Positions 19,491 to 32,700 of a stretch of DNA of 64,000 nt are shown here, piece after piece (within the stretch, counting starts at the first letter, position 1; each line of letters begins with the position of its first letter). The DNA lies in NCBI RefSeq assembly GCF_043641665.1, contig NC_092186.1, forward strand, positions 18,211,001-18,275,000. Reading direction: 5' to 3'. The translations under genes and the position numbers were made by a program. Under the pieces are notes generated by a model, which was not told the origin of the DNA, made no database searches, and worked only from the letters and a program-made list of their open reading frames with translations. Origin of the DNA: Enoplosus armatus (Eukaryota; Chordata; Actinopteri; Centrarchiformes; Enoplosidae).

Positions 19491-20193
19491 ACGTCGGGAA
19501 ACGTGGTTCGTAGAACAGCGCTTTTCTGCTATGCCTTGTGACAAGTTTAGGCTTCGTTATAACAGACGTTCTTGACGTGTTTTGACTAAATCTGCTACTA
19601 TTAAACAGTTTAGCTTAATAGAAAATGAAATCTTTTAAATTGTGGGTTTGGGGGGTGACTGGAGAATTGAACTGGGCAGCCTGCAGGGCAATTAAATTAC
19701 TGGAATAAACAAAGTGTCAGTAACTTAAAAACGAGGTCAGTTGAGAGCATGTTGGTATATGTAATTAAAAGCCTTCAGCTTTTTGTTTTCTAGCTAATTA
19801 CATGCAGACTGCCCTCTTCTCGTGCATTCAAATGCGCATCGAAAACGCACTCGTTGTGCAGTCAAGTTGTATAAGGATATTGAATGATGAGGTTTAAATT
19901 AACCTGCTGTCATGGGGTAGATATATCACTGAGATATGATGCAGTCTTCAAGAATATAGATTTTAAACATATAGCACGTATACAATACAGGGCCAAAGCA
20001 ACATACCCCTCAAACCAAAGTGTTAAAATTCCCGACAGCATTTGAAGGTATCCTCTGCGCATGCGCATTGCGCATCAAAGGTGCAGGGCTTGGAGAGCCA
20101 CAGTGCGGCAGGAAAACCGCACCACAGCACCAACAGATTGAATAGAGGAGGGAACGCTACACACATAGGTCATCCATACAAGAATACGTGGAC
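19491..20193. other. Head-to-head DDX59/CAMSAP2 intergenic region
   Basis: Short gap between divergent genes. It contains the NRF-1 palindrome, no TATA box that I can see, and an inverted pair of homeodomain-type cores, ATGTAATTA at 19759-19767 and TAATTACAT at 19795-19803. CAMSAP2 transcription probably starts near 20070-20150. Confidence 0.55.
20056..20067. promoter_or_regulatory. camsap2: NRF-1 palindrome at the CAMSAP2 promoter
   Basis: TGCGCATGCGCA matches the NRF-1 consensus YGCGCAYGCGCR at every position. A further TTGCGCAT follows at once. It lies about 520 bp upstream of the CAMSAP2 ATG, between the divergent DDX59 and CAMSAP2 genes. Confidence 0.6.
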
Positions 20194-20576
20194 ATGAAAG
20201 GGAGAGGCCATCTGCTTCCAAAGAACCCAAATCATGGAAATATTTCTGTTTTCATTCCAGCTGAAGAGCAGCTTTTCCTCTGAAATCCAAGGAAACCTTC
20301 CCAGCTTGGTCCGACGAAGCTCACTTCAACTGGTAGACAGCAGAATGGATGAAAAACGCCAAGACTAGCGACTCATTGTGTCAACGAGACTGAATAAGAC
20401 GATAAATCGCAGCCAACCTAACACTGTATGACTGAAAGAACCTGTGAATAGTCTCCGGAAAGACATCGCACCTCATCATTTTATAGCCGTTTATTGTTTC
20501 CTACGAAATTCCAGTAGTGGGATGCTTTCGCGTTGTGTTGCTTCATAAGGTTCAAGAACACAATTCAGGGAGAAAT
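20194..20576 (+). promoter_or_regulatory. camsap2: CAMSAP2 5' leader with upstream ORFs
   Basis: Upstream ATGs open short ORFs at 20194-20283 (29 codons), 20234-20368 (44), 20349-20393 (14), 20428-20451 (7) and 20522-20548 (8). All end before the main ATG at 20577. If the whole stretch is transcribed without splicing, these should lower main-frame translation. Confidence 0.5.
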
Positions 20577-20715
20577 ATGGGTGAAGTTCAGGACGTCAGG
20601 GATGTTAAGAAGACCTTCGTTGCTCCAGCTATTAAGTCTTTTGAGCATTATGACTTCTCACGAGCCAAAATCTGTTGCAGCCTCACATGGCTGGTGGCCA
20701 AAGCATACGGGACAG
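20577..20715 (+). CDS. camsap2: CAMSAP2 coding exon 1
   Basis: Residues 1-46, MGEVQDVRDVKKTFVAPAIK then SFEHYDFSRAKICCSLTWLV AKAYGT. The frame is open upstream to 20517 but has no ATG there. Donor gtaggt, phase 1. Confidence 0.95.
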
Positions 20716-23700
20716 GTAGGTGCATCACCTCTACATAGTTACCTGCACGCTGCATGCATAGGCTATTTAGGTTTTTCTAAATGCATGTTTGTCAGCATTT
20801 TAATTAAATACTACAGAGCTTGATGCAATAAATGAATAACATGTCTGTAGTACATTTTAAAAGGCTCGGCACCAAAACAATCCTCAAAACAAATAACCTA
20901 CAAAACTGTATCTGCCTGTAGAGACATCATGCACTATAGATATTTACTATGGACTCATCATTGATGACCTGAGGCAGTATTCTCTGCTTCCCTGTAGAAA
21001 TATCACAGTGATTTTCCTTCAGTTTGGTTCTCAGCCACCATTGTGTTCTGTTGCGGACCATCTTAAATGAATTGCCTATTGGAAAGACAATAAATATTAT
21101 CCCACGAGGACAGAAGAAATCTGCTTCCTGTGCTGGATCAATAAATATGTTGCCCTAGTTAATTGAAAGGGAGTATTCAGTGTAGAAACATGGAGGTGTC
21201 CCAAATTATGTCACCTTCAGGGTACTGCATCCAAATTTAGACATAAATGTCAGATTTTTTTATACACTGTCAGCAGGGTATATATCACACAAAGGGTGTA
21301 CTTATTAACGGTAATGAGGGGCAAATGAAAAGGTTTGTAGGCTGTAGTCAGTAACCATCATAAGACAAAAATCAACAGTACTCTTACAAATATTAGTTAT
21401 TCCTCATGGGCCTCAGTTGATGTAACTTTGATTCTTATATATATATGACATGATATTCTAGATTTACCTCAGAATATCATAGCAAAAGGTAAAATCTGTT
21501 TTGCAATGAAAGAGTAAGCACCAATACATTATTTTTAGTGCAAATGAACTAACATGGTGAACACATTTATATGTTTAATGGATTTTGAAACTTAATTGAG
21601 ACCTGCTGTCATCTTAGAGACAGCAGGAATGTTAATGCAGGGAATGTATGCATACGGTCTGTACCTCTGAATCACCACCCACATTTCCAACATTGCAGAG
21701 AAAACAAAATGGCAATTCAGTCTCATTATTATGGATAATACATAGACAGATAGGAGGGTTGTGACACTGTGACTTAGAGTCTCACCTTACACAAGATCAG
21801 CCTAGGGTTCAAAGTTGATTCAAAAGGACTAATGCAGTGCTGTGGTTGTTTACCTGAGATGAAATATCCTGTTCTTGTCACGACATCTAGTCGTTTTTGT
21901 TAGAATATACTGCAAAGCACTGCTGCTGAGAAACCATTCACTTCATTTGTTACATTCTGAATGATTAAAAATGATGCTTTTATGAAGTTTTACTGTACAT
22001 TCACAGGAAGCCTTTTTTATATTTAACATGTAAAATGTACGTAGTATTGTATGAATTTGAACTCCGATGGATGGATGTGCTCTTTTATGAATTACCAGAT
22101 GTGTTGTTTTTGGATGTCCACAAACTGGCATTTTTTCATTTTTGATTGGAGTTCATGTGAATCACCTTTATTGCTCAGAATTGATGGATTCAGGCTACTC
22201 ATGCTGGGATTAAAGGTGTTTTGTGTAATGTAAAACTTTTATCACCCTCTGTTGTCCATCAGTAGGAATTACAACAACATGGATTCACAGTAACAGAAAC
22301 ACATCTCAGTCCACCAACATCCCTCTCACAACCCCCCTCATGTCATTATGACTTTGAGCTATGGTGGCATGTTACTGACACACACATTTAAGTCACATTA
22401 TCACTATGCAAGAGATTCAACAGAAGTGTGTAGTGAAGAGGTACAGTATTACATCACCATCTAACACACTTGAGAAAGAGGATTCTTAGCCTTCACAGTG
22501 GAAATGTGCTAAATTGTGACGTCTGTCACCTGGTTATGGCAGCGTTTTTCACCCATAAGCAGTTGAAAGTGCACAAACTGAGTGGGGACTGGGAGCTTTT
22601 TTAAAATTCCAGCAAGTGTCCAGTTCTTTTACCAGACAGTCTCTTAAAACCCTGGGCAAACACCCCACTTGACATACCCACATGACATTTATGCTATGTT
22701 AGGTGACGCAGCCAGGGCTGATAAGGTGGCATCACTGAACAGAGAGGAAGAACAAGATCGCTTTTCTTCTGGACCATTAATGTGGAAAAACTTGTATGAT
22801 TGGCGTCATGCTTCTACCATGCATTGCCCTAGAGCCATACTTAAGGCTGTAATGTAATGGCTCCTGGCCAAAAGAAAAACAATGCTACCCACATTTCCCA
22901 CAAATGATTGAAAAGTATTTCACCGCAATTATGAATTCAAGCCACTTGTATCAAGTTGTTGGCTTCAGCAAATGCAAGCTGAATAAAAAGAGCTTTTGTG
23001 CTTCTCACATATATCTTACAGTGTAAATGTGTGTGATTTTAAACGGCAATCTTACCACTGACACAATTTCTGCTTCTTCCATTAGTTCTTATTCATTTAC
23101 AATTTTCTATGTGTATGTAGGGGTGTTATAAAAGATGCTGCTCTATAAAACCTAATTTCACATTAAGTGCAATGAAATATTGAATTCTTGAAAATAAATA
23201 AATGCTCTCATAGCATCAGGAGTTGCTCAAAGAGAATATGTGTGTCACATGGAGGCTACCGTCTCTATGTTCAAACTATGACTGAGTCTCCCAGCACTGA
23301 TTGTGTCCCAATTTTGCTATTTCCCATGTGACACATATCAGATCCTGAGGCATGTGACCCACACCACTGTGTATCTACGTTGCCATTACAGTAACTAAAT
23401 TTACCTTTGACTTAATATAACAAAAAACATTAAAAGATTAAGATTAATCTTAAAAAGATTAAATTAAAAAAAAGAGCAGCAACTTGGGCTTAAATGACAT
23501 GAATTAGGCCTTGCTCTGGTCTATAGCTAGGTTTTAGAAAATCTTAGCTCAGGATTCTGTCGCTGAGGCAGACCACGTGTCAGTTCTAAGTGTTAAATGG
23601 GAACTATGAAATATTTATTTCCTCTGCCTGAATCATTTTGTCACCTTATTCCTCTTTTGATATCAGAATTTGTTTGTGTGACCAGAATCACTTCATTCAA

Positions 23701-26700
23701 AAGCTTTCCCACAGGTACAGAATATATTTGAGAGGCTTGGCCCCTGTGGCAAACACCCTGTGGATGGGAAAACAGCATTACATTGAATACTTCCACAAGC
23801 TGACTCCTGATCAGGGGAGCCATTTTTCCAATCTATGGTTTATGATTGCACTCTGTATGTCCAACCAGACTTTTGAAAGGAAGAAATACAGACAAAAGAT
23901 AATACAAAACTACAACACAAAAACATCTGTTTAAGCGGGCCACCCAAATAACGTAATTTTATATGAGTGAGTTGCTGCACAAAGTTAAATAAAGAACAAG
24001 GAGACTTTGCTTTTCAGTTTGATAGCATTGGTGCAAACACACTCAATAGTCAAAACCCAGTAACAGTGAAACTGTCTTCATGAATGCAAAATGCAAGGCC
24101 TCAAATAGACCCAAACAATCTGTCTATTTGATTCTTCTTCTGTGTTCTGTTCTTTCCCCTTCAAAATAATACTCATTTTCATCCCTATTATTTTAGTTAT
24201 TAGAATACTATTTGCTTACTGTTCATATGGGCTTAAACACATCAATACAGCGCTGGTTGTCTGAACAGTGCAGACAATATGGTATTCTGCACACCGCTGA
24301 GCACATTAGTCCTTCCACTGTGTTGTAATAGCCCAGCAAACATGAGATTCCTTGCAGATCCTCTGTGTATTTTCAATGAGGACTGATAGAAATGGGCTGA
24401 TTCCAAAAATACAGCTCTCCAGAGAGAGTGAGGGAGGGAAAGTGCAAGAAAGAGAGAGCAGGCTCATCTCCAGATCCCTGCCTACGCTGCTCTGAATACT
24501 TCACATGCATCTGCCTCATTACACCATTGCAGGAGTGCATAAAGAATATGCAGTCTAGTAGATGCAAGATGCCGCCTATGCAGCAGATCATACTTTCAAA
24601 CACTGCCAGACAAACTGATACCAGTGTTTAATGTGCGATACAACTCTGGTTCCTCAGCAGAGCTCAGAGAAGATTCATTGTGACCAGAAGCTGCCCTGTT
24701 TGAATTCTGGGTAAAACATTGGTGTGAAAGTAGTTAAGTATTATTCTCTCCATATTCCCTTAACAAGTACTTAACAGATGTCCTTGTTCAATGCATTAAA
24801 CTCTAAACAGCAATGGTTCTTCTCTTTCACACACAAAAATGAAAGTATTATTATAATATATATATTATTATAATATATATATATATATTAGTAGTAGTCT
24901 ATATAGTGTTTGATCAAATCAAATCTGATCAAGTGATTGCGCTCTGCATTTTCTGCGACGATGACCGTGGACTGATGTGACTGAAAAATGTAATTTGTAA
25001 GTTACCTGAGCTAGATGCTGACATACTACCAGCTTCAGTGTGTGTTGCTCTGTAACTCAGCCTGACCTCTGACCTCCCTGTGGAGGATGAAGGGGGAGGA
25101 CTGGAGAAAAGATTAATTTCTTTGTTGGGATCAATAGAGGAAAAGCATATAACCTAGATAGCTGCTGCTACTGCTGCTGTCTGCATTTCTGTTCCATAAT
25201 AACAGAGTCCAACTGTAGATGACCTTGTTGATTACGGTCAGTCCAAGCAGGTGATGTATTGACTGTGTGTGTGGGTGTGTTGGAGGATGGGAAGCAGTGT
25301 CGGGGAGTCTAAAGCTGTCACCCCATGCCACATTTTTCTCTGCATACACGCAGGCAGTTATCAAAATTAACATCTATTCTCCTCCTGCTGACACAGTGAT
25401 GAGCTCTGCATCTGGAGTGTGTGCAGATGTATTTTAATGCATTCACACAGCAGCAGCATCTCATTTAAACACAATTATTCATGATTGTATTGTTTAATCT
25501 GTTGTGGAATAAGAAGGACATGCATTGTCTCTTCCCTCACTGTTATTTTCTGTACAATAGTCACACTTTCTCTTCTCAAGAAATGGTTTCCAAGCTCTGC
25601 AAACACTGGCAAGAAAGGTGACAAAAGCAATAAAAAATGCTTTTTGAATTATTTGTAGACTGCCCCCTTGCAGTGGACTTGCTTGAGGTGATACACACAC
25701 ACACACATACACATGCAGGCTCTCTCTTTGATGAGGCAGGCAGTGAGAGGGGTGTTCCCAGGGAGCTGGAGGCTGCAGAGATACAGACTAGTTGAATCGA
25801 TTGGGTTCCACTCTTCCTGCAGTTGCTATAGCAACGTTGAGGTCTATCCACACATAGCCATGTCAAGATATTGTCAAAGCATGGCTCTGAAAAATGAAGC
25901 AACCTTAGAAAAGTAATGGCAGAGTATATGTGCACTGAGTGGGAAACTCTTCAGTAAAGCCAAACTCTGTCACACTTTTGGAATAAAGCAGATTTATTCT
26001 TTTTTTTATTTCATAGTTTTGCTACAAATCATCGTTCCTTGTGAGAAATGGGTGAAAGGCATGGACAAAGTTCTGTTTTACATATTTTAGAACGTGAATG
26101 GCAAAGTGCTGATCCTGTTTTCCTTGCCTTTATCTTCTACTTTTTTCTTTTTTCTACCTCTTTATCTTCCTTATCTGACACTTCTCAGTGATTTGTTGAT
26201 GTAGGAAATTAGAAACATACTACTGTGGTGGTCTTGGTTGCCATCATGTTAATATCTAAAGTGCAATCTCTTTATCTCTTTAATCCCACGTTCTCCCCTC
26301 CATCATGCAGACAGCATCCCGGCAGACTTAAAGGACCCGTTCTACACTGACCAGTATGAGCAAGAGCACCTGAAGCCTCCTGTAGCCAGCCTCCTGCTGT
26401 CTGCAGACCTTTACTGCAGGGCCGGCAGCCTCATCCTGAAGAGCGACGCTGCCAAGCCCCTGCTGGGCCACGATGCTGTCATTCAGGCGCTGGCTCAGCG
26501 TGGACTCTACGTCACCGACCAGGAGAGATTGGTCACTGAGAGGGACCTTCGAAAGAGGCCTCTGCAAATGGTAAGAGACATTTTAAAATCCTTTTTTTTT
26601 TTTTTTTTATGTAAACTCTTGTAGAATTTGACACCAGTCCTGTACCATACAGTGGTAGTGACTTTCCTTTTCCTCAGTCCCTGAGGCATATTTCATGCAC

Positions 26701-29700
26701 ATAATCTCTTCCTCATTCCATCACTCCATGCAGCGTGTCTTTTAAACTTCACTTAACCACGAAAGAGGACATTCTGGAGTAGCAAGGTACAAGAACAGGA
26801 AGTGGTACTCACATTTACGTATTTTTGCTTGCATGCACTCATGTACAAGTTGGTTGATCCAGTATGTTGCTGCATCCGAACTAAGTGATATGCTCCTATT
26901 GCTTGATGTATATACTGGTCAGCTAAGATTTGCACTGGAAAATCTTACAATTTTTTTGCTTCTTTGATGTTGCTTTTAGTCAAGGGATTTTATTTTGAAA
27001 AGTTTGCAAAGGTATCTGAGCTGAATAAATAGAAATAGAAAGTGAGTTGTATAAACCTTAATAAACTGACCTTCCGGCTGCACCATCAATGCAGTTGTTC
27101 TGCTGGCATAATTTGCAAAATGTTTATCCCTGCGGTAATTCAGTTAAAAGTGGCAAAAAATGAAATGAGGTTCGCATCCATATTGCACTCGCCAGAAGGC
27201 AGCCTGTGAAAAAAGTAAAAAGTACTTTAGTAGTAAGAAAATCGCATTGTCTCTTAATGGCCAATAACTGCGTATAATAACTACAATTTTTATACACACA
27301 TTGATTTAAAAAGATGATACAAAACCACTACAACCCAATAAACAAGTGCATCAAACCAACACAGCAACAACGGATAACAAGTGAAAAGGGGGTGTTACTT
27401 ACTCACTTCTCCCGTACTGATTTTCAAGACTGCCTGGGGATTCAAACCAACGAGTACAAGCTGACTTAGACCTCAAGGCGTCCACTGCCCTGCGTGTATC
27501 TGTCATCTCTCACCGGCTTTAGAGCTCAGCTCTATCTCCGTGTTGGAGCTCACTACACAGATGACTGCAGGCATCCTATTGAGTGAGAATGAGGGATCCT
27601 CATTATTTGGGGGCGAAGTCTCAATAGGAGGTTTTATTGCTTCAGTGAATTGCAATTGAGACACGATTAGCACACAGTTTGCCTGCAGTCTGTTTGTAGA
27701 GTCTTGCTGGTTTTAATTTCCCTTCTATGCTAATTCAAAAGTTATTTAAGTTTAGTTGGGTTGTGGGGTTTACATTTCAAGCACGTCGTTGCTGCTCACA
27801 GCAACAAACTTATAAATAGATTTAGATTATGTAATTTAAAGCTAAACTAAGTGGAATTTGATGTTGTATGTAGGTGTACTTGTTGTGTGTGTGTGTGTGT
27901 CCATGTGTGATTTCGCCACGCTTTCTAGCTTGTTAACACATCAGCACCCACAGCTTGTGCCATGAACCTGAGGGATTCTCGTGTGTTACTATCTCGTCTG
28001 CATGATTACTTATTTTTAAAATAATTTTCTCAGAGTTTTAGAGTTAATTTTCTTGTCCAGAATGGAGAGTTTTACACTTGATTTTAACCCGGCACAGTTC
28101 ATGACCAAATGGTTTTCCAGAAAGCGTGTGTGTGTGTGTGTGTATGTGTGTATGTGTGTGTGTGTGTGCCTGACCGAGCAGGTTGTTGGGAATGTGAAAA
28201 TGAGCTGTTAGTGGAGTGTGAAACTACCTTCTGCCATATCACTTTCCTTCTTCTCTCTATCCTCCATTGTTCCATCTTTCCTGTGTCCCTCCTTTTACTC
28301 TTCCCCTTCGCCGCCACCCGGCATCTTTCTTTCTTTTCACCCGTCTTGCCCTTCAACCCTCAACATTTCCTAAACACCGTCCTTCTTCTGTCCCTTTTCA
28401 CTCACATTTCCTTACTTCGTCCCCACATCTTCCCTCCATCATTACTCAGTCCTCCTCGTCTAACATTCCTCCATTCATCTTTACTAATATGATCCTTTTC
28501 AGTCAACTCCTCTTCCGTTGTGCATTCCTCCTCGATTGCCTTGCCATCTTCCCTTCCTTCTTCACATTTCTTTACAGGTCTACAGGTCACTGCTGAATCT
28601 TTGCTATTCATAAAGCAACACGTTAAGCAACACGTTAAATGTATCTTCAGTTACATCATATAGCATGAGGTCTGCAACATCATGATTTGATAAATGGATT
28701 TGTTAGTCATTTCAATCAGAATGAGATTTAGGAAAGCAAAAAAAATGCAAGACTGCTGAATATTGATACACAAGACAGCTCATGTGGATTGCCGGCTGCA
28801 CAATGGAATGACAGCTCAGGTGGGAGTTCATCTATTATTTAGAAACTGCTTCAACATCTAACAAAGGTGACCAGAAGCTGTCCAGGCTGAGCTCTGGGGT
28901 TGTGGAGAGTCTGCAAGAAGAGCAGAAAAAAATTCTTCTGGAAGTTAGAGAGGGTTGTTTGATGGCTTGATAAGTTGCCCTAAAAGGAAAACAACACTGG
29001 TTCTCCTCCTGAAGCAGAAAAAGAGAAAGAGACTGAGCACCTCCTGCACTTCTAACTGTAAGCTGCTCTGGATAAGAGCACCAGCAGTTTCATTAAATGC
29101 TGCTTCATGGCATTTTAAGTTAAGCATTTAGCTTAACTCAGCAGTTTGCATAAGGTATAAGACTTTTCAGAATAAGCAATTTTCATGGATGTTCGAGGGA
29201 GCTTTAATAGGTCAGTCAGCAGCAGAGCTAGATGCTGCTCATGTCTTGTCTGACACATGTTATTACTGAGCACGTTTACTGACATTTTCACTTGAATGCC
29301 AAACTGACTTTCTCTCTTTCTGTCACCATTCTGCCCACTCGTCCTTCTGTCTTCAGCCATGTGACGGATTCCCACATGTGAAGACGCGGGATCCAAATCG
29401 CAGTTACCGCCCACTCGGTCGCCTACACACATTCTGCATCGCTGACACTCTCCTCCACCTGTAGTGCTCACAGAGAATGAGGGAGAGATGTGGAGGTGGG
29501 CTGAGGATCTGAAAATACGATTCTAGCATTGCACGTTAAGACCCACGTGAAGCACCGCTGCGAGCAAGATAATAGCTAAACTTCATTATCAAAAGGCTTT
29601 AATTGCTAAGTTTGATAAATCTAGTTCTCGATTGTGTTCTTTTCAAAGTGTCACTGCTGTGTGATCAGTTTTGTGCATGGTAATTGAGTGGAAGCTCTGG

Positions 29701-32700
29701 GAAAATGGAGAATTAATTTCCAAAACGCCCAATTGCGTGTCAGTTTCCTCGGCTTGTTTCTGGGGAGCTGTGGTTAGGAAGAAAACGTAATATCGAAGGT
29801 GGACACCACAACCAACAGATACACTTATTGAATTGAAGACCAATATGTCAATATGTGGCTTGATGAATCGACATCCTGATGTGAAGTCTAAGCCTGTTGC
29901 TATGGAGACGTTACACTGAGTGGGATGAGAATGACGCCAAGAATCTAGATGATGAATGAAAATAGATTCTGTATGTTTGTGCCTGCATGTGTGTCCACAC
30001 TTGAGCGTGTGTGTAGGTGTCTAAGGACCTAATTGTACACTGTAGAGTGGTACAGAAGCTCCTTACATCCCTGCAGCAAGGCTGGTGTCCAGAGAAGGTG
30101 CTTAATGTATAGAAACAGTGGTTGGTATTTAGTGTCTTGCTTTATTTGTTCTTTATTTGTCCACATTCATACAATCTGCTGGATACACAGCTGCCCCACT
30201 GGAGCACTGGTGGTTAATTGCTCAGGGCACCTCAACGTTGATAATGAGAAAGGGACAAGCACTGCTCTTTCCCTTCCCCTGATTTCAAATTACCATTGCA
30301 AAGATGCAGGATTGTTGCTTTGGATTTCAGTGGATGGTATAGGTGTTCATGAAATTTTGTCCACCCCCGCTACTTTAAGAACAACAGAGTAAATCCAGCC
30401 TTTTCTTGGAAGATCAGAGAAGGATCTCACACAGTGTTGTAATGCAGAGATGGGCCACCTCACAAGTGTGGCTATTGTGTAGGCCATCATCTACATTGAT
30501 CACGTTAGGAAATGCGTCATGCCTTACACCTCTGCTTAACAATTTCTTGTGGAAAAGCCTGTAGATCATCCACAGGATAGTAACTTCTGGATGTATTAGA
30601 TGGCAAAAATATATATGCCCTGCTAGAATAATCTCAAAACTCTTTACTTCCTTGACCTCATCGTGGGGAGGATCGATGTTCTTCCAAGCTGCCGAACCTT
30701 GAATGTCATCGCTTTAATATTTAATAAAGCTGTGGTAAATAGGTCACGTTGCTGCCAAGAGTTTTTAATGTACTGTATAAATCAGACTCATGGCTGTATG
30801 CTGTGAGCCGTATGCTGTGAATATTGAGAGTAAGAGGCAGAGCACCTTATATGGTTTCTGAGTTGCTTCGTTGTGCTATATGGGTGCTGTGTCTGTGACT
30901 GTATGTCAGAAAAGCCATAAAACAGACAGGTTTATTGTCACACTTATGTTGGAGAATGCTTTCAAATCCAACCTTAATGGCAAATGCACTTCTAATGTGT
31001 ACATGAACATTTATTCTGCAGGTCATGTTGAAACCATGCTGCTTTAGTGTGTGGACTCTTTGTAGATGTATTGTAAGCCTTATGACAGTAACTTCAGTGT
31101 TGGCTTTGTGTTTCCCAATGATAGTACATTTAATGCACAGGTCGGATTCATACATGTTTTAAGCAAGTTATTTGAACTTGTTAATTTGGGCTCATTTGGC
31201 CTGATGAGGACCATGCCAAAAAGGAATGTGACCTGGTTAATTGTTGCTGACATATTACAACACAAGACCTTCACATTAGCTGTGCATCTAAACAGAACAT
31301 GAGTATGCAAACACTGCAGCAGCTTCCCATAAGAACATCAACAAAAAATCCCTCTTGCAATTGATTATGCAGCAGTTATAATTACTGCTTAATGATGTTA
31401 TTATTTGTCAATATCAGACGTCCCCCTTTATAGGTGTAATAGATGTAAATGTGAATTTCATTCATTTTTTTTAATAATGCTAAAAACAATAACAAGGAAC
31501 AATGTTAATAGAAGTTTCTTAGTAAATTATATGCAAACAAATGCAGGGAAGAAAACAGTAATGCCTGTAAACTGACCACAAACCATACATTTGTTTAAAA
31601 AGATTGTGATTCCAGTGGGATCTTCGTCAGGATCAAATGTTAAAATGGTTACAACACAGATATACCAACAGTATATTAAGGAATAACAATTCAAGTAGTA
31701 TACAATGAAAACTCAATCAGAAGTACTAATTAATCCAAAAGAGTAGGAGTACAAAGACAAGAATACCTAAAATATTTCAATAATATCTCAAATATATTAA
31801 AATGTCAAAAATACAGTTGAAAATTTCCACCCACATCAAGATAAATGTAAGCATCAGTCTATTTTCATCAAACATATTATGTGTTGGATATGTAAAACTG
31901 TATCTCTCACAATCACTACATATACATTTTAATATATAAAGATTATTATATTGATATTTAACATTCTATATTGACAAAAAATGTTTGTCAGCTTGTGTGA
32001 CAGATTGATTCATCAGCTCATTTATAGCATAGATGAATAGAGGTGAATACACTTTCTCCTGTTAGTCTCCCTCTCCTCTGCCGCCTCCATCACAGCCCCC
32101 ATTGGGCAGGCACTCCGTTTCCATGGTTACACTCCAGTAGGCAGGCTGTTGTGTGTGTGTGTGCAAGAGTGGGGGTGCTTCTCCTCGCATATGTCGTATG
32201 CACAATGTGTGCTTTTATGTGCAGTGTGTATGCGCAGCTATGCACTGTAAGAACACTGCCACGTTCTGAGGCAGAGAATACTGAAATGCTGGATTTGCAC
32301 ATGCAGGCACACGGCATTTCTAAGACACTTCCTCACACACAAAGATGAACACAGACAAGCTAACCTGAGTGCCAGGCAGAGAAGAAATACTCCTCAACAT
32401 CAAACTAGCTTCCTCAGTCCTTATTCTGTCCTTGATCTTACGAACAAAGAAGAGCTGAAGCAGCAGGGTGGAAGGGAAGCCCATCCAAGTACTTTCTGTC
32501 CTCATGGGCTTCCGCGAAGTCACAGCCAGTGCGTTATGCTTAATGCCAGTGGCGACTCCCGGGCAGCACAATATGGATGGGTAGGCAGCGAGCACATTAT
32601 GTGATGTCATGTGATGTCCTGAGCATCTTTCTGTACTAGCTAAAGTTAGACTGAGTTTTAAGCTGATATGTTTTGTCTGTTTAGTCCACATGATGAATCG

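Larger units (their letters stand above)
20716..26310 (+). other. CAMSAP2 intron 1
   Basis: 5.6 kb, AT-rich. It holds a (TA)-rich tract at 24846-24890, a short CA repeat at 25689-25711, an RFX-type palindrome at 25822-25835, and a 12-bp palindrome AAGATTAATCTT near 23440. None of its short ORFs resembles a known protein. Confidence 0.6.

Noticed and set aside
20517..20576. N-terminal extension of CAMSAP2 to 20517
   Set aside because: The upstream frame is open but its first codon is GTG and there is no in-frame ATG. The ATG at 20577 has a strong context and matches the human start.
27400..27500. tRNA-like B-box (GGTTTGAATCC on the minus strand)
   Set aside because: The T-stem does not pair and no acceptor stem or convincing A-box was found, so no tRNA or tRNA-type SINE is claimed.
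28109..28596. Overlapping open frames of 127 and 109 codons
   Set aside because: They arise from the TG repeat and the pyrimidine-rich block, which lacks stop codons by composition.
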